DNA from: Xestospongia muta | Lineage: Eukaryota; Porifera; Demospongiae; Haplosclerida; Petrosiidae | DNA: 64,000 nucleotides | Assembly: GCA_963693285.1 (NCBI GenBank) | Contig: OY848928.1 | Span: 3,224,501 to 3,288,500, forward strand | Direction: 5' to 3' | In this document: positions 11,929-24,122 of the stretch, piece by piece | Numbering within the stretch: position 1 is the stretch's first letter | Layout: every line of letters begins with the position of its first letter | Notes under the pieces: model-generated | Databases searched by the model: none | The model's input: the letters and a program-made list of their open reading frames with translations, nothing else | Told to the model about the DNA's origin: nothing | Translations under genes and position numbers: made by a program

Positions 11929-12297
11929 GTGAATGAGGACAGCATTGACACTACCGACTCTGATAGTGATGAACACTATTTGTTGAAGCTGCGTGAATTA
12001 TCCTTCCTTCCAATGGAAGTAACCGTGACCGTCGAAGACAAACCACTTGTAATGGAGATAGACACCGGCACCGCCGTGTCTATCATCTTGGAAGCAACTC
12101 AAACGAAATTATTTCCACATCTGAAACTACATAAGTCCAAGGTTGTCCTGAAGACATACACAGATGAACCTATACAAGTTAAGGGACAACTTAATGTCCA
12201 CGTTAACTACAAAGGACAGACTTCACCTCTAAAACTAGTGGTGGTTGATGGGACTGGTCCAAACCTCTTTGGAAGTAACTGGCTGAAGTACATCTGA
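11929..12297 (+). pseudogene. Retropepsin-type aspartic protease
   Basis: The catalytic D-T-G triplet sits in MEIDTGTAVSII at about residues 44-55, followed by the hydrophobic strands and the conserved Leu/Phe-Gly near the end (NLFGSNWL). This enzyme would cut the element's own polyprotein. It lies in a different frame from Gag and is separated from the RT by a stop at 12295-12297. Confidence 0.85.
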
Positions 12298-12342
12298 CTG
12301 GACTGGCACAGAATGGCCACAGTACAGTCTGGGTCCTAAGGA

Positions 12343-13826
12343 GTGCAAGCTCTGTTACAACAGCACTCAAACCTCTTTAAAGATGAGCTAGGAACTGTCA
12401 CTTCATACAAGTCAACTCTTCACATCAAACCCGAAGCCACACTGAAATTTTTCAAACCCCATCCTGTCCCATTTGCAATTAAAGGTGCTGTAAGAAAGGA
12501 ACTGGATCGACTGGAACAACTAGGAATAATCAGGAAGGTCAACCTCAGTGAGTGGGCTGCACCTATTGTCGTAGACTCGTAGTGCCTAAGAAAGATGGAA
12601 GGTTTTGCCTGTGTAGTGACTATAAGGTGACAATCAACCAAGCTCTGTCTATAGACCAATACCCATTGCATAAGCCAGCAGATTTGTTCGCTACTTTAGC
12701 TAATGGGACCCTATTTAGCAAATTGGATCTCACGCAAGCCTATCTGCAACTACAACTGGATGAAACTTCTCTGCCATATCTGACAGTAAATTCGCACCAA
12801 GGGTTGTATCAATATACACATCTTCCCTTCGGAGTTGCTTCAGCTCCTGCAATTTTCCAGAGACTTCTAGACACAATTCTACATGATGTCCCAGGAGTCA
12901 TTTGCTATATAGATGATATCTTAGTCACTGGCAAAACCAAAGAGGATCACTTGCGTAACCTAGGAGAAGTTTTCCAACGCCTGGAGAAACATAGATTCAG
13001 ACTTAAGCGAGAAAAGTGCATTTTTCTACAAGAATCTATTGAGTATCTAGGTAATCAGATTGATCAAACTGGTATCCAAGCAGTACCAAGCAAGATTAAT
13101 GCTATTGTAAAGGCTCCAGAACCTACAAATGTCCAGGAACGTAGATCATTTCTCGGATTATTGAACTACTATGGGAAATTCATTCGGAATCTTTCTAGTA
13201 TCTTACATCCTCTTAATCGATTACTTCAGGTACAAAAGAAATGGGACTGGACAGACGACTGTTCTCAAGCCTTCAAAAGGGCCAAAGACCAGTTAACATC
13301 TTCAGAAGTGCTGATACACTATGACCCCAAATTACCAATCAACCTGGCTACTGATGACTCAGCATATGGAATAGGGGCCGTAATTTCTCACGTATTGCCA
13401 GATGGCACAGAGAGACCAATCTCTTTTGCCTCACGCACCCTGACTGTATCTGAAAAGAACTATGCTCAACTGGAAAAGGAGGCATTCTCGTTGATATATG
13501 ATGTCAAGAAATTTCATCTATACCTCTACGGAAGGAAATTCAACTTATTCACAGACCACAAACCACTGACAGCTATACTTGGTCCCAAGAAAGGAATTCC
13601 ATCATTAGCTGCTACTCCGTTACAACGATGGGCAATTCTTTTATCAGCTTATGATTATGAAATTCACTTCAAACCTACTACCTCACATAGTAATGCCGAT
13701 GGATTATCTTGCCATCCATTACCAGTTACAGGAAAGGCAGCACAAGATGAAGTGAGTATATTCAACATTTCTCAAGTACAGGCACTCCCTTTCACTGTCA
13801 AACATGTACAAGTTGCTACACGTTGA
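12343..13826 (+). pseudogene. Reverse transcriptase and RNase H
   Basis: The N-terminal RT fingers lie at 12343-12560; the frame then shifts by one base near 12555-12580 and continues open to 13826. The polymerase catalytic motif Y-I-D-D is at about 12908-12919, and the upstream aspartate motif is in SKLDLTQAY. RNase H follows with its acidic residues in LATDDSAYG, QLEKEAF and LFTDHKPL. A chromodomain was not seen. Apart from the single frameshift this is the best preserved part of the element. Confidence 0.9.
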
Positions 13827-14033
13827 GATCCTGTGCTAAGCAAAGTTGTCACTTACATTATGTCTGCTTGGCCAAACCAAGTATTTGAAGAGTTCAAACT
13901 GTATTATTCCAGAAGAGAAGAAATCGGAATTCAAAGTGGATGTTTAATGTGGGGTGTTTGTGTAATCCTACCAAAGAGTCTATGACAGCAAGTCTTACAA
14001 GTACTCCACGAGAACCATCCTGGCATTACCAGG

Positions 14034-14234
14034 ATGAAATCAGTTGCTAGGAGCTATGTGTGGTGGAGTGGCATGGACAAAGATATTGAAGACCTAGCCA
14101 AGTCATGCATCAAGTGTCAAGAACAAAAGTCAAATCCTCTAGTAGCACCACTGCATCCATGGGCCTGGCCAACAGCACGATGGAAAAGAGTTCATGTGAT
14201 TTCTCTGGACCTTTTCTAGACAAGATGTTCCTGT
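14034..14234 (+). pseudogene. Integrase N-terminal zinc-binding region, truncated
   Basis: The end of the H2C2 finger is visible as SCIKCQEQK after YVWWSGMDKDIE. A frame change near 14190 then leads into the first aspartate region of the catalytic core, after which homology ends. The rest of the core and the C-terminus are missing. A 14-bp direct duplication (TATGTTTGTTCGCA) lies at the break, about 14235-14263. Confidence 0.75.
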
Positions 14235-14441
14235 ATGTTTGTTCGCAATATGTTTGTTCGCATTTTATCATCTCCAAAGCAAACAAATGATGATGTATAC
14301 CTGTATGCTTGTGAAGTCATCACACTGGAACTTGTGTGGTATGGTTATCATGATGCTTGTAGAGAAGGTGATGGAGATTGTGTTCTTTTAATTTGAAAGT
14401 TCCTTTTACTCATATTTCGTGCAGCTAAAAGAAAAAATTAG

Positions 14442-14885
14442 AGCAAAAAAGAGGCTGCAATTCTACTTGCACAAGATAATTTTCTACTCACCAAGCATCA
14501 AGCAGCTCAACTGAGGTATAGTCGATTCATTAATGTTCATTGCAGACAGGGCTGTAACATTCCTTGTGATTTATTTATGGAGCATCTAAACAGGCAACTA
14601 AAATCTGTTATAGGAAATATGGGATCAAATATTCAGCCAATAACAATTGCCAATGCAGCTAGAGCCATTGATGTTGTTCATGATATCTGTAGTGTGTTTG
14701 AAAAAGAGTTAAAATCACAAGAATCAGGATACCACCCAAAACCATCATACCAAAAAGACTTTCAAACAATACTAACAGTACTAGCAGATGAATATATCTT
14801 ACATGAACAGGGTACAAGATTACACACATCATTCAAATTGAAGCAAGGTATATTGGACCAATACAAGAAACATTATCTTAGTTAA
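14442..14885 (+). pseudogene. DUF6589-like protein, C-terminal fragment
   Basis: An open frame runs from about 14442 to the stop at 14885. It contains QGCNIPCDLFMEHLNRQLK and then GSNIQPITIANAARAIDV, which fits the C-terminal part of DUF6589 proteins, a family of unknown function spread through invertebrate genomes in many copies. Residues upstream (14296-14430, CEVITLELVWYG and similar) look like an earlier exon of the same protein, separated by stops or an intron. The gene faces the RecQ-like pseudogene tail to tail. The family assignment is from memory of the motif and should be treated as probable. Confidence 0.55.
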
Positions 14886-14953
14886 CAGAAATGATAGGAT
14901 CATTTACTTATTGCTCTTAATGATATTACTTTTGTTAAATTGTTTGAGTCTCA

Positions 14954-16279
14954 TTAAATTGGACAATACATAATCTCATGTATTACACATAATATGTTAC
15001 AATTACATGCTTGTTCACAAACATCACAGCAATAACAACCAGTTATATTATTAGATGAATTAATGGAAGCAAATAAGAAGTCCTTATACAGTAATGTATG
15101 TCTGCATATATTCCCATTTAAACTATAAGCTTTTACATCTTCATCTATAAATCTATTCTGGACCCCTTCTGCTTCATTTCCATTTCTGCCAACTCTTCCA
15201 GATTCTTGAGCATATTGTTCCAAAGTTGAGGGTGGTCCCCAATGAATTACCCTCTTAATATCTGGGCAGTTAATACCCATACCAAAAGCTGTTGTGGCAA
15301 GAACTACTCGGAGTGTGCCACCTTGTATACAGAATGAGGTGAGGACTTTCTCCTTCATTTATACTGTTGAAGCACGAGTATACATTTCTACAACTGTAAA
15401 CTGGTAAAAGTCTGGATAATGGGTGGGTTATGTAAAATAAGGTCCAAGAGTGTGTCGTAACTTCTGCACACACAGTCAGCATATTGCCTACAAAAGATAA
15501 CTGTTTTAGGATAAGATTCTTCCTTCTTAATGCTGTTTGCTATATCACTGCAGAATGATGATACATCTGGATAGGTTTCTCAAGGTATTTTATATTGTTA
15601 CGAAATGGAGGAGCACCAACAATCACAGGGCCTATCATAGACAATCGCTTTTTAACAGCAGTCAAAGTAGCTTTGGTAGCTGTTGCTGTTAGTGCAAAGA
15701 CATTTACATGTGAAGGTATAATACGCCTTATTACACCCAGATGAGCAAAGGCTGTTCTGAAATGATCACCCCTATTGTATAAGTTTAGAGTGAAGTGATT
15801 TTTCTTTATAAGTTGAACTCATTAACATACCTCGATATAATGTGTTACAAATGATATATTCTGGACTTATAAAAACAAGTTGTATTTTGCCAGCTACTTT
15901 TGATATTGCCTCTTTGTCAGTCTGGGCCTCTCCCACAAAATTACAGTTGATCCCCTTAGGGACAAACTTGTTTCGTTGATCCATCATTAATGATGCAAGA
16001 GGGCTTACCACAAACAACTATACTTCCCTTAATAGCTAAACGTGTGAAATAAAGAGTTAGGTAGTTAGTAAGTATTGTAATCTTGCCTTTAATTTCATCA
16101 AAGACCCATGGTAAAAGGCCGAAGATCAAGGACTTGCCATAGCCTGTTGGAAGAGTCACAAACACATCATTACCCGAGATAAAAGCCATTATTGCTTCAA
16201 GCTGCTTCATCTTAAGTCAGTTAAGTGTAACTCCTAGTCTAGTAGCAGCAGCTTGAATTGCAGCTTCACAAGTATCCAT
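14954..16279 (-). pseudogene. RecQ-family DNA helicase, heavily broken
   Basis: Read from 16279 downward: a start Met, a short N-terminal helix, an early TGA, then helicase motif I with the Walker A residues (TLPTGYGKSLIFG, about 16150-16110), motif Ia (VVSPLASLMMDQ), a motif II-region stretch (LVFISPEYI), LTATATK (motif III, near 15690), motif V (ATTAFGMGIN, about 15300) and motif VI (QESGRVGRNG, about 15205), and a cysteine-rich zinc-binding tail (GCYCCDVCEQAC). The pieces lie in several frames. Multi-copy RecQ-like helicases are common in sponge and cnidarian genomes, often next to transposon-like genes. The tight tail-to-tail pairing with the DUF6589-like fragment may mark a mobile unit; this is inference. 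Confidence 0.8.
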
Positions 16280-16293
16280 GACAGTTTCGAAGG

Positions 16294-16296
<3 letters not shown>

Positions 16297-16340
<44 letters not shown>
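16297..16340. repeat. (TA)n microsatellite
   Basis: A run of alternating T and A just upstream of the helicase-like start. Confidence 0.9.
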
Positions 16341-16343
<3 letters not shown>

Positions 16344-16597
16344 ACAACTCGACTGATGAAAGCATAGATTATTTGTAAACTTCATGGCGCTTTGCATAGG
16401 GCTGAACAAAGGAGCCTGCAGAGCTCATTTACACTGAAAAGTACTGAAAAGCTTGAGAGAACCGCTACACATATCTGGCATTGTGCCTCTGATGAGTCTG
16501 TCAGCATTTTTAAAGTAGGTGTTTGTCCTCCTCCCTCTTAACACCAATTATCGATTTTCGGATTTCCGGTAGTGCTCTGAACTACTGCATACTTACA

Positions 16598-16640
16598 GTT
16601 GACCAGACCCTCCCTTCCCGTAGGGGGAGGGGCTGGCTAC
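16598..16640. repeat. GC-rich hairpin
   Basis: ACCAGACCCTCCC is followed after a short loop by GGGGGAGGGGCTGG, which pairs with it. This is unusually GC-rich for the window and is followed by GGCTACGCGAGACTA. It is probably the core of a small repetitive element; no ends were found. Confidence 0.5.
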
Positions 16641-16767
16641 GCGAGACTAATAGTGGGAGACCTCTTCATACTTGTCTACCAGTCTACACTGTGTTGATAT
16701 CTACTAACTATAAAGACAAGAGGTTAGTAGTAAACAAGTCAATATGTAGAGTAAGCTATCTTTTGAT

Positions 16768-18863
16768 ATGACATACTTACATGATGTGAGAGATCTTAAA
16801 TTGACTTCATTATATCTCAGTGTAGTTATGATTGATACTAGTCAATGGAGAGCTAGTATTGGATTATGGTATTGTCATCAGATACCATATACTACTAAAA
16901 AGGGAACTACTACTGATTTCTCACGATGGGTGGAGTCACTATTGTCTGGAGGATCAGGAAATGAGGGTTGTGGTAACCTGACCTTCTTTCTAGTCTTGTT
17001 TCTCTTACTTCTCCTAATTTTATCAGGTGATATTGAACTCAATCCTGGACCTAAAACAGGTAAACATTAAAACATAAGAGATACAGGGACTATGTCTCAT
17101 TTACTTCAACAGAACTGACATCAAGTAATGCTCTACGACTTCTTGTTAAGAGTGGTTTTTGTGTGAAAAACAAGTGGACTGAACTCACTAGTCTACTAGG
17201 TGTGTCACTAGAGGAGAAGAAAAGACTCAAGACAATGGCCAGCAGTGATCAAGACTATCACCTTGCTTTAGAGGAAGGTTTACAATGGTGGATTACAAAC
17301 AGTACTGACCCCTCTTGGGAAGAACTCATCTTAGCTGTTGAGAACTGTGTAGATGAGGGAATAGCTGCTAAAATGAGACAAGAGGTTAAGAGTGAAGGTA
17401 TAGTATATAACAAATGTACATTGTGTCATTACTTCTATTGGATAGATATACCCACTCCTAAGAAACCACTTTGTACTGATTTTGTACAAGATACTTCCTC
17501 CCTTACTCTACATTAATGAACCACAATCAGTGTAAAAGAATAGAAGTAGAGTTGACCTTACCACTTCTTCAGAAAGGAAATATTATTACTTCCTTTCATA
17601 ACATTCAGGAATATTACATTACTTTTGATTCAAATCCACCTTTAGAACTGGATGTATATGAAATGGCTGGAGTACTTTTGGTATTAATAAAACAACATCT
17701 AAACGTACTATATTTCACTATAGATATTAATTCAATATTACCTTGTGATTCCATCACACAAGAGAGTGAGATAATTCTATCTGAAATAGAGGAAGGCCTA
17801 CAAACTAACACAACACTACATGAACTGAATGTTGATATACAATTTGAACTTGATCCTGGTTATTACTATTATCTTGTTTATTTTGCTGACGTAGTCAACA
17901 GTGTGATTAATGGAGTTACCAGAAATAAGTCAATTCAAACATTTTCCTTTGCTTGTTTGTCAAAAGGGCCATACCTAGCAGGATGGGAAGCTTTGCCAGA
18001 AGAGCATAACCCGCTAAAAAGTAAGACTATCAAACACTTACTAAGAGACAACCATATACTACAAGCTCTTAAACTAAACATAGATGATCATCTCATGCCA
18101 TCACTGGATATAGTAGAGGTTTATTCTATTATTTCAATGTCACCCTAATCTTCAACAACTTGAATTATCACTAGACACAGCTGATAGTGTTATTGAACTA
18201 TTTACTATTCTACAGAGTAATACTACACTTAAGGCTTTGAGAGTAAAGATATCAAAAACTAACTCAATTTTTGACAGATTGGGTCCTAGCTTAGAGAAAA
18301 TGTTAACACTAAACCAAACAATAGACTGTTTGGAGATTGACTCCATTGGATTTTATACTATACTCAATTACACTAGTTACCTGTCATTTCTCACAACTGG
18401 TCTCTCACATAACACCAGTCTACAAGAGTTGAGTATACCCATTCCTTTATCAAGTACTAATTATGAACATCTAAAAGTTCTCTTTAAAGTTATCTCAAAC
18501 AAGAATATGCTCACAGAACTTAAACTTGACTTTGCACTAGCTCAATCACATGACTCATTTGTACCTAGTGATTGTATTGAGAGAGAACAAGTAGCAACTC
18601 AAATGCTGCAGACACAGGGACTGCCTCTTATTACTGACTTGTTAAAATCACGTGCAACTATAAGACTTCTTCACTTACAGTGCTCTGATATATTATTTTG
18701 TAAGGACTGGCTACCAGAAGACTTTTTGGGAACTCTCAACCTCTATCCCTCACTTCAGTATGTAGGGATTACTTTTACCACATCATATGGCACTTACATG
18801 GAGAACAACACAATTATACCATTAAGGAGTACTACAACAATTCATATCATTATTAAAATTTGA
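16768..18863 (+). pseudogene. Membrane/2A/death-domain/LRR-like gene, one frameshift
   Basis: Exon 1 (16768-17059) encodes a hydrophobic segment (residues 71-85) ending directly in a 2A motif. Intron 1 is 53 nt (17060-17112, GT...AG, phase 1) and restores the frame to exon 2 (17113-17384), a death-domain-like helix bundle: W-T-E-L-x-x-L-L-G-V near its start and SWEELILAVE near its end. Intron 2 (17385-17530, GAG|GTTAAG to ATCAG|, phase 0) leads to the LRR-like exon (17531 onward), which is open to 18148 and then continues one frame over to 18863; the shift falls between 18117 and 18148. The LRR part is paralogous to 3-803. Death-domain/LRR genes with 2A-like leaders are known from sponge and sea urchin innate immune families; a sensor role is inferred. 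It may be alive if the frameshift is an assembly error. Confidence 0.7.
17029..17052 (+). other. 2A ribosome-skipping motif (D-I-E-L-N-P-G-P)
   Basis: Residues 88-95 of the exon-1 product match the D-x-E-x-N-P-G-P consensus exactly, and the last Pro codon is 17050-17052. Skipping would release the hydrophobic leader and restart the death-domain protein with Pro. If skipping fails, the leader stays attached and could act as a signal or anchor. Fifteen hydrophobic residues (LTFFLVLFLLLLLIL) lie immediately upstream, as in 2A-like signal sequences reported for sea urchin NLR genes. Confidence 0.85.
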
Positions 18864-18864
18864 A

Positions 18865-20650
18865 TTAGAATGCAAATAGTAATGCATAAACTCTATTATA
18901 TGATACACGTGTAGATTTATTGAAATTTAAAATATTTGAAACATCCAATATGTTTATAATACTAGCCAAATTGTATAATACATAGTACATACAGTATATA
19001 GTGCCAGACCAATGAATGATTGATAATGAAGATATAGAAGAGTTTATTACTATCGAACCTGACTCCAATGATCCTTCATATGTAATATATATGTATATAT
19101 CATAAAATATATATATATATATATATATATCATATGTATTTACATACTTAAAGCAGTATCACTTGAGCTTTTGTAATTAGGTGGGGTTCAGGTAATGAAT
19201 GATACAGTACTGATAACCATAAGAGCAAAAAATGAATGACAGCCATGCATAAGCTGACCTTACATCTAATCTATAGCTAGGTCATTTTAATACTGTAATG
19301 TTAGAAATGTTTGGATGATGAAAGTGACACCACCATCTTACATTAAGACAATATAATAATAGTAGGACTCATTCCTTCTAAGCACTAATGGTGACTCAAA
19401 AACAACCATGAGATATCTCCTAGATTCTCTTTGTTCACATGCTCTCTCCTTTCAAGCTCATTCTTCTTACAACAGGAGAGTATGAAGTGATTGCAGTGAA
19501 ATTGTAGGAGTGTATTGATAAACCTTATGTAAATTCACTCTGGTCACTGTAGCTCCAAAACCTACTTGTTGGTACATCCAATTGAGCTTCTTAACCTGAA
19601 TGTGACATCCTATATATAAGACACCAGGAAGGAAGGATGTTGACGTTTTCAACAAGTTGCATGGTTACTGGTTAGGTCATGCAACTCAGACTATGTTCAA
19701 CAGTTAATATGTTACCACAGACACAGTTGATAGACAAATTAGGAAGTCACTATAATATGATTATATGGAACCAATGCCATGCTCTTTAATAGCTAAAGCA
19801 GACACCCAATTATTTGCAGTATATTTATAAATAATGATGTTTCAGCTGTCTTCTCCTTTTGACCAATTGACAACTGCAAATTCAACAACGAACCTTCTGT
19901 TGTTATACCACCATCATACCTTACTTGCTAATTCTTGTAATCCTATATTTGTGTCTGGGTCAATTAGCAGTATTACATTTACATAAATAAGCTGCTCTCT
20001 TTGTAAAGAAGTACCCCCAACATCTTTTCTTAGAGCAAGAAATAGATGACAGAGCTTCATGATACTATTGTCATAGCCTGATGTTAAGTCTTGCTACTTA
20101 TGCCAGTTTTAGAAAATAAAACTGCATTGTGTCATTTTGATTGAAACTTTTAAAGAACATAAGAATTTCTAGCATACTGGATGCTGTTCTTTTCTGTTAC
20201 ATATATGTCCCTTTCAATGTTCTATTGTTGTATACGATTATCAACACAATAAAATCAAAATATAATGCATTGATAAATGACACAAGTAACCAATGAGTTT
20301 TATGTGCTATGGGTATGTCAATCATAGACAGAGAAAACACTTATTTCTATTATTTCTTAGCAACCCTAACATGAAATTATTTGGACCTGGGATGGCTAAA
20401 TGGACAGAAAGTACAACTCCTGACAAATACATTAATAACAAAATTAAGTATAAAAGTCTAGGTATATCGGTGTGCTTTGGGCATATTGACCAAAAGGATA
20501 GAAAGTAATTAATGAATATATTTCAGTCGTCAAAAAGAATGTAGTCATGAGAGAATAACAGTTAGTGTTCATGTGTATTAAGTAACTCTAATGGCTTGTT
20601 TCTTTTTGAAAGAACAGATTATCAAGGAAACTACAAAATAAATTGATCAA
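18865..20650. other. Intergenic, nothing recognised apart from TA repeats
   Basis: It contains an alternating TA tract at about 19078-19134. No protein motif was seen on either strand; the longest frames look like chance. Confidence 0.5.
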
Positions 20651-20659
20651 TTAGAATTT

Positions 20660-22337
20660 TCCAAAGTAATATAAAAGATTATTCTTACATGAAATAATTA
20701 TTACAAGCTGCACTTGATCATCTCCAGTTCATTCATTAATATCTCACTCACTATAGAAATAAATAGAAATAATTTAGTACAAAATTGTCAAATAAATGAT
20801 GATACCCTGACATCAAATTTACGATGTAAGGCTATCAGACACCCTCAATATTATGTGTACCAATGTAGTAGACAAAGTCCTCCTAGAAAACTAAAATACA
20901 TGTTTAGTACAGGACTGTCTATATTATTATAATATGCATAACTTACTGTACTCCTCAGTTAATATGTAAAACAGATCATCTCTACCAGTGACCATTAGCC
21001 TGTCCATCCTATTATAAAATATAAAAGTTCATTCAGTAGACAATTGTACTATTTAATAAGTCGACTTACAGTAGGTGTATTAACAAATATCATCAGATCA
21101 GCTCTAGTAGTTATAAATAGACTTACTTAATGTAACAATTTCTTTTGTTCAAAAATTATAGTTACTATACAACTCACAACCATTAGAACATTATATCATT
21201 ATACTACAGAACAATAAGTAGTAATAAATTAGTAATAAAATAACTTACATATAATATATCATAGGACTACACTAGATCTAGATTATGACAAGTTAGTGTA
21301 AAATAACTATTATATTATTAGAAAATAATTAGTAAAAACATTTATTTAGAAAGTGTTTCTATTAACTGACTAGCAGCAGAACTTCATCTCTGGATCCAAT
21401 AGATCAGCAAACAGTTCTATTCTAAAATTATCCTTTAAAAGGTATCATTTAAATTGTTGACTTTATAACAGCTCTCAATCAGTTGATCATCATTTCCAAT
21501 AGACTAGTCAATAACAGTCCTACTATAAAATGAAAAATTGTTATTATAACAGTGAAATAATTATTGTTATAAATTGACAAGATTCTGTTGTACACTAAAA
21601 GTATTTAATAATTCTAGTGTACAACAGTTCATGTCAGTTATTAAGGATAAAGAGACTATATTTGAGAATAGTGAAAAATCCTGATACCAGGAGAGTTTTA
21701 CTTGGTTTCTTTACAGGCTTATACAGTTTTACTGGCATCAGAATTTTTCTTAATGACATTTAAATGTTTCTTACTTATTTCTAGTATCTTGTCTTTTACT
21801 ATTTATTGACAGTTAGGAAATTTCTCTTGTTTTCTACTGGCCTATATATATGATTTGATTTGGTTTACAGCAAGTGTCTGTGGTTGTTCTACCATCAAAG
21901 GTTTTACATTAATGGCTGACATTTTCCTAAAGAACGTTTAGATGTCTGAAACCAAGTAAAATCCTTAATACATGTAAAAAGTCTTAGATGCCTTTAAAAA
22001 TTGAAAATCCTTGTAAACAAGCCAAGAATAATCCCTGATGCCTGTAGAAAACCTCTAAATGTCTGAAACCCAGTAAAAACCTCAATGTCTGTAAAAATGT
22101 CCTAAGTGTCTGTAAAAATCCTAAATCCCTGTAAAGAAATCAAGTAAATCCTAGATGCCTATAAAGAATTCAAGTAAATTTACAGATACCAGTAAAAGAT
22201 GTCTGTATATGTAAAGAAAAAAATCTGAGATGTCCGTGAGGAAAAGGGCACCAGTAAAAGCCAAATCAAATCATGACAGTGGTGACAGGAATGTTGTGTC
22301 TAGTTAATGTTTAGGAGGTGGAGATCAATATCATTAT
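20660..22337. repeat. Large repeat unit A (about 1.68 kb)
   Basis: Shared landmarks define the unit: GATCATCTCCAGT near its start, CAGATCATCTCTACCAG, CAGTAGGTGTATTAAC, ACTACACTAGATCTAGAT, and GACCATCATCTCCAGTAGAC or close variants, then a tract of short degenerate repeats. The same landmarks appear in the same order at 22338-23822 and 25290-26900. No coding capacity was recognised. Confidence 0.75.
21940..22260. repeat. Degenerate short repeat (about 20-30 bp, GATGTCTGTAAAAA-like)
   Basis: Variants of GATGCCTGTAAAAATCC recur about ten times with irregular spacing. An equivalent tract lies in unit B (about 23480-23740). Confidence 0.7.
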
Positions 22338-23822
22338 ACTTTACAAAAGTTATACAAGATCAATCTTACATAGAGTAATTATTAGAGAGCTGCACTAGAT
22401 CATCTCCAGTCCATCATTAATGTCTCACTATAGAAATATATGGAATAGTTTAGTATAAGATTGTCAAATTAATAATAAATCAAACTTAGAATGATAGCCT
22501 TATACTGTATCATAGAACTTCAAAATTATGTGCACTTATATAGTAGATCAAAGTCCTCCTAGAAAACTAAAATATATGTTTAGTACAGGACTGTCTATAT
22601 TATAATAGCAGATATAACTTACAGTAATTATCAGTTAATGTGCAAAACAAATCATCTCTACCAGTACCATTAACATGTCCATCCTATTAGAAAATATAAA
22701 ATTCATTCATTAGACAACTGTACTATTTAGTAAGTCAACTTTTAGTAGGTGTATTAAAAATGTTACTATGCTACTCACAACCATTAAAACATTACTATAG
22801 AACAATAAGTAGTAATAAATTAATAATAGATAATAAATATGACTTAATATTGTATATTGTAGGACTACACTAGATCTAGATCATCTCAAGTTGGTGTAGA
22901 ATAACTATTATATTATTAGAAAATAAATAGTAAAAACATTTATTTAGCAAGCGTTCTATTAACTTACTAGCTGCAAAAGACTCATCTTCAATAGATCAGC
23001 AAACAGTCCTATTATAAAATAGTCCTTTAAAGTATCATTTAAATAGTTGAGTTTATAACAGCTCTCAATCAGTTGACCATCATCTCCAGTAGACTAGTGA
23101 ACAACAGTCCTACTATAAAACTAAAAATAGTTATTATAACAGTGAAGAATTATTGTTATAGATATTTCACAATAGCCTGCTATATACTAAAATTATTTAA
23201 TAATTCTAGTGTACAACAGTTCATGTCGGTTATTAGGTATAAAAGAAAGAGCCTAGATTTCAGAACAAAGAGAAATCCATATACCAGGAAAATGTCAGCT
23301 GTTACGTAAAACCTACAATGCTAGAACAACCACAGACACTTATAAATGAAATCAAATTATACAGGCCAGTAGAAAACAAGAGAAATCTCCTGGTGCCAAT
23401 AAAGGTAATTTCAAGATATCAAAAAAAGAAAAGTGTAGATTCCAATACGAAAAATTCTGTCACCATTAGAAAACAAGTATAAATCTAGATGCAAGTATAA
23501 TCCTTGATGTCTGTAAAGGACCTTTATATGTCTGAAACCAAGTAAAATCAACAATGTCTGTAAAAAAGTCCTAGATGCCAGTAAAATATCCTAAATATCT
23601 GTAAAGAAACCAAGTAAAATCATCAATGACTAAGAGATCCTGATACTTGTAAAAAAAGGAAAACATTAGATACCAGTAAAAAACAAACTCCTAGCTACCA
23701 GTTGAAACAAAAAAACCTGAGATCCCAGTAAAAGCCAAATGAAGTCATAGCAGTGGTAACAGCAATGTTGTGCCTATTTAATGTTTAAGGGGTGGAGATT
23801 AGTATCATTATACACAACAAAG
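22338..23822. repeat. Large repeat unit B (about 1.48 kb)
   Basis: It directly follows unit A in tandem, with the same landmarks and the same closing segment (AATGTTGTG...TTTAATGTTTA...GGTGGAGAT). It has lost several short blocks relative to A. Confidence 0.75.
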
Positions 23823-24122
23823 TATGGACTTCTGCTGGAAATATAAGTCACTGCCTAAAATCATTTATGTCAATAACAAAACAAGAAATAATTTAAATGC
23901 CAGTGAGATACAAGAAAATCCTCTATATTTAGATGTAGATCAAGTAAAACAAGAAAAATCCTTGATAACAGGAAAATGCTGTGAGAAAAACAAATGCCAG
24001 AAGACACATGAATTAATATTGCAGGATTATATGATGAACAGAGGGTTAACAATTCTGGATTCACAAGGGGAACAATTAGAAAACAAATAAACAATTTTAC
24101 ATTTTATGACAACATAAATGTT

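Larger units (their letters stand above)
11028..14234 (+). mobile_element. Ty3/gypsy retrotransposon, 3'-truncated and frameshifted
   Basis: The order is part of the LTR, a primer-binding-like site (TTGGCGGCGAGGG, 11135-11147), Gag, aspartic protease, reverse transcriptase, RNase H, and the start of integrase, which is the gypsy order. The element stops abruptly near 14234, just after the first part of the integrase core; no polypurine tract or 3' LTR is visible. Coding is spread over at least three frames with several stops, so it is inactive. It abuts the DUF6589-like gene fragment. Confidence 0.9.

Noticed and set aside
16523..16771. 82-residue forward frame before the 2A gene
   Set aside because: It crosses the GC-rich hairpin repeat and shows no conserved motif.
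23824..24090. 88-residue forward frame
   Set aside because: It lies between two degenerate repeat tracts and looks derived from them; no family is recognised.
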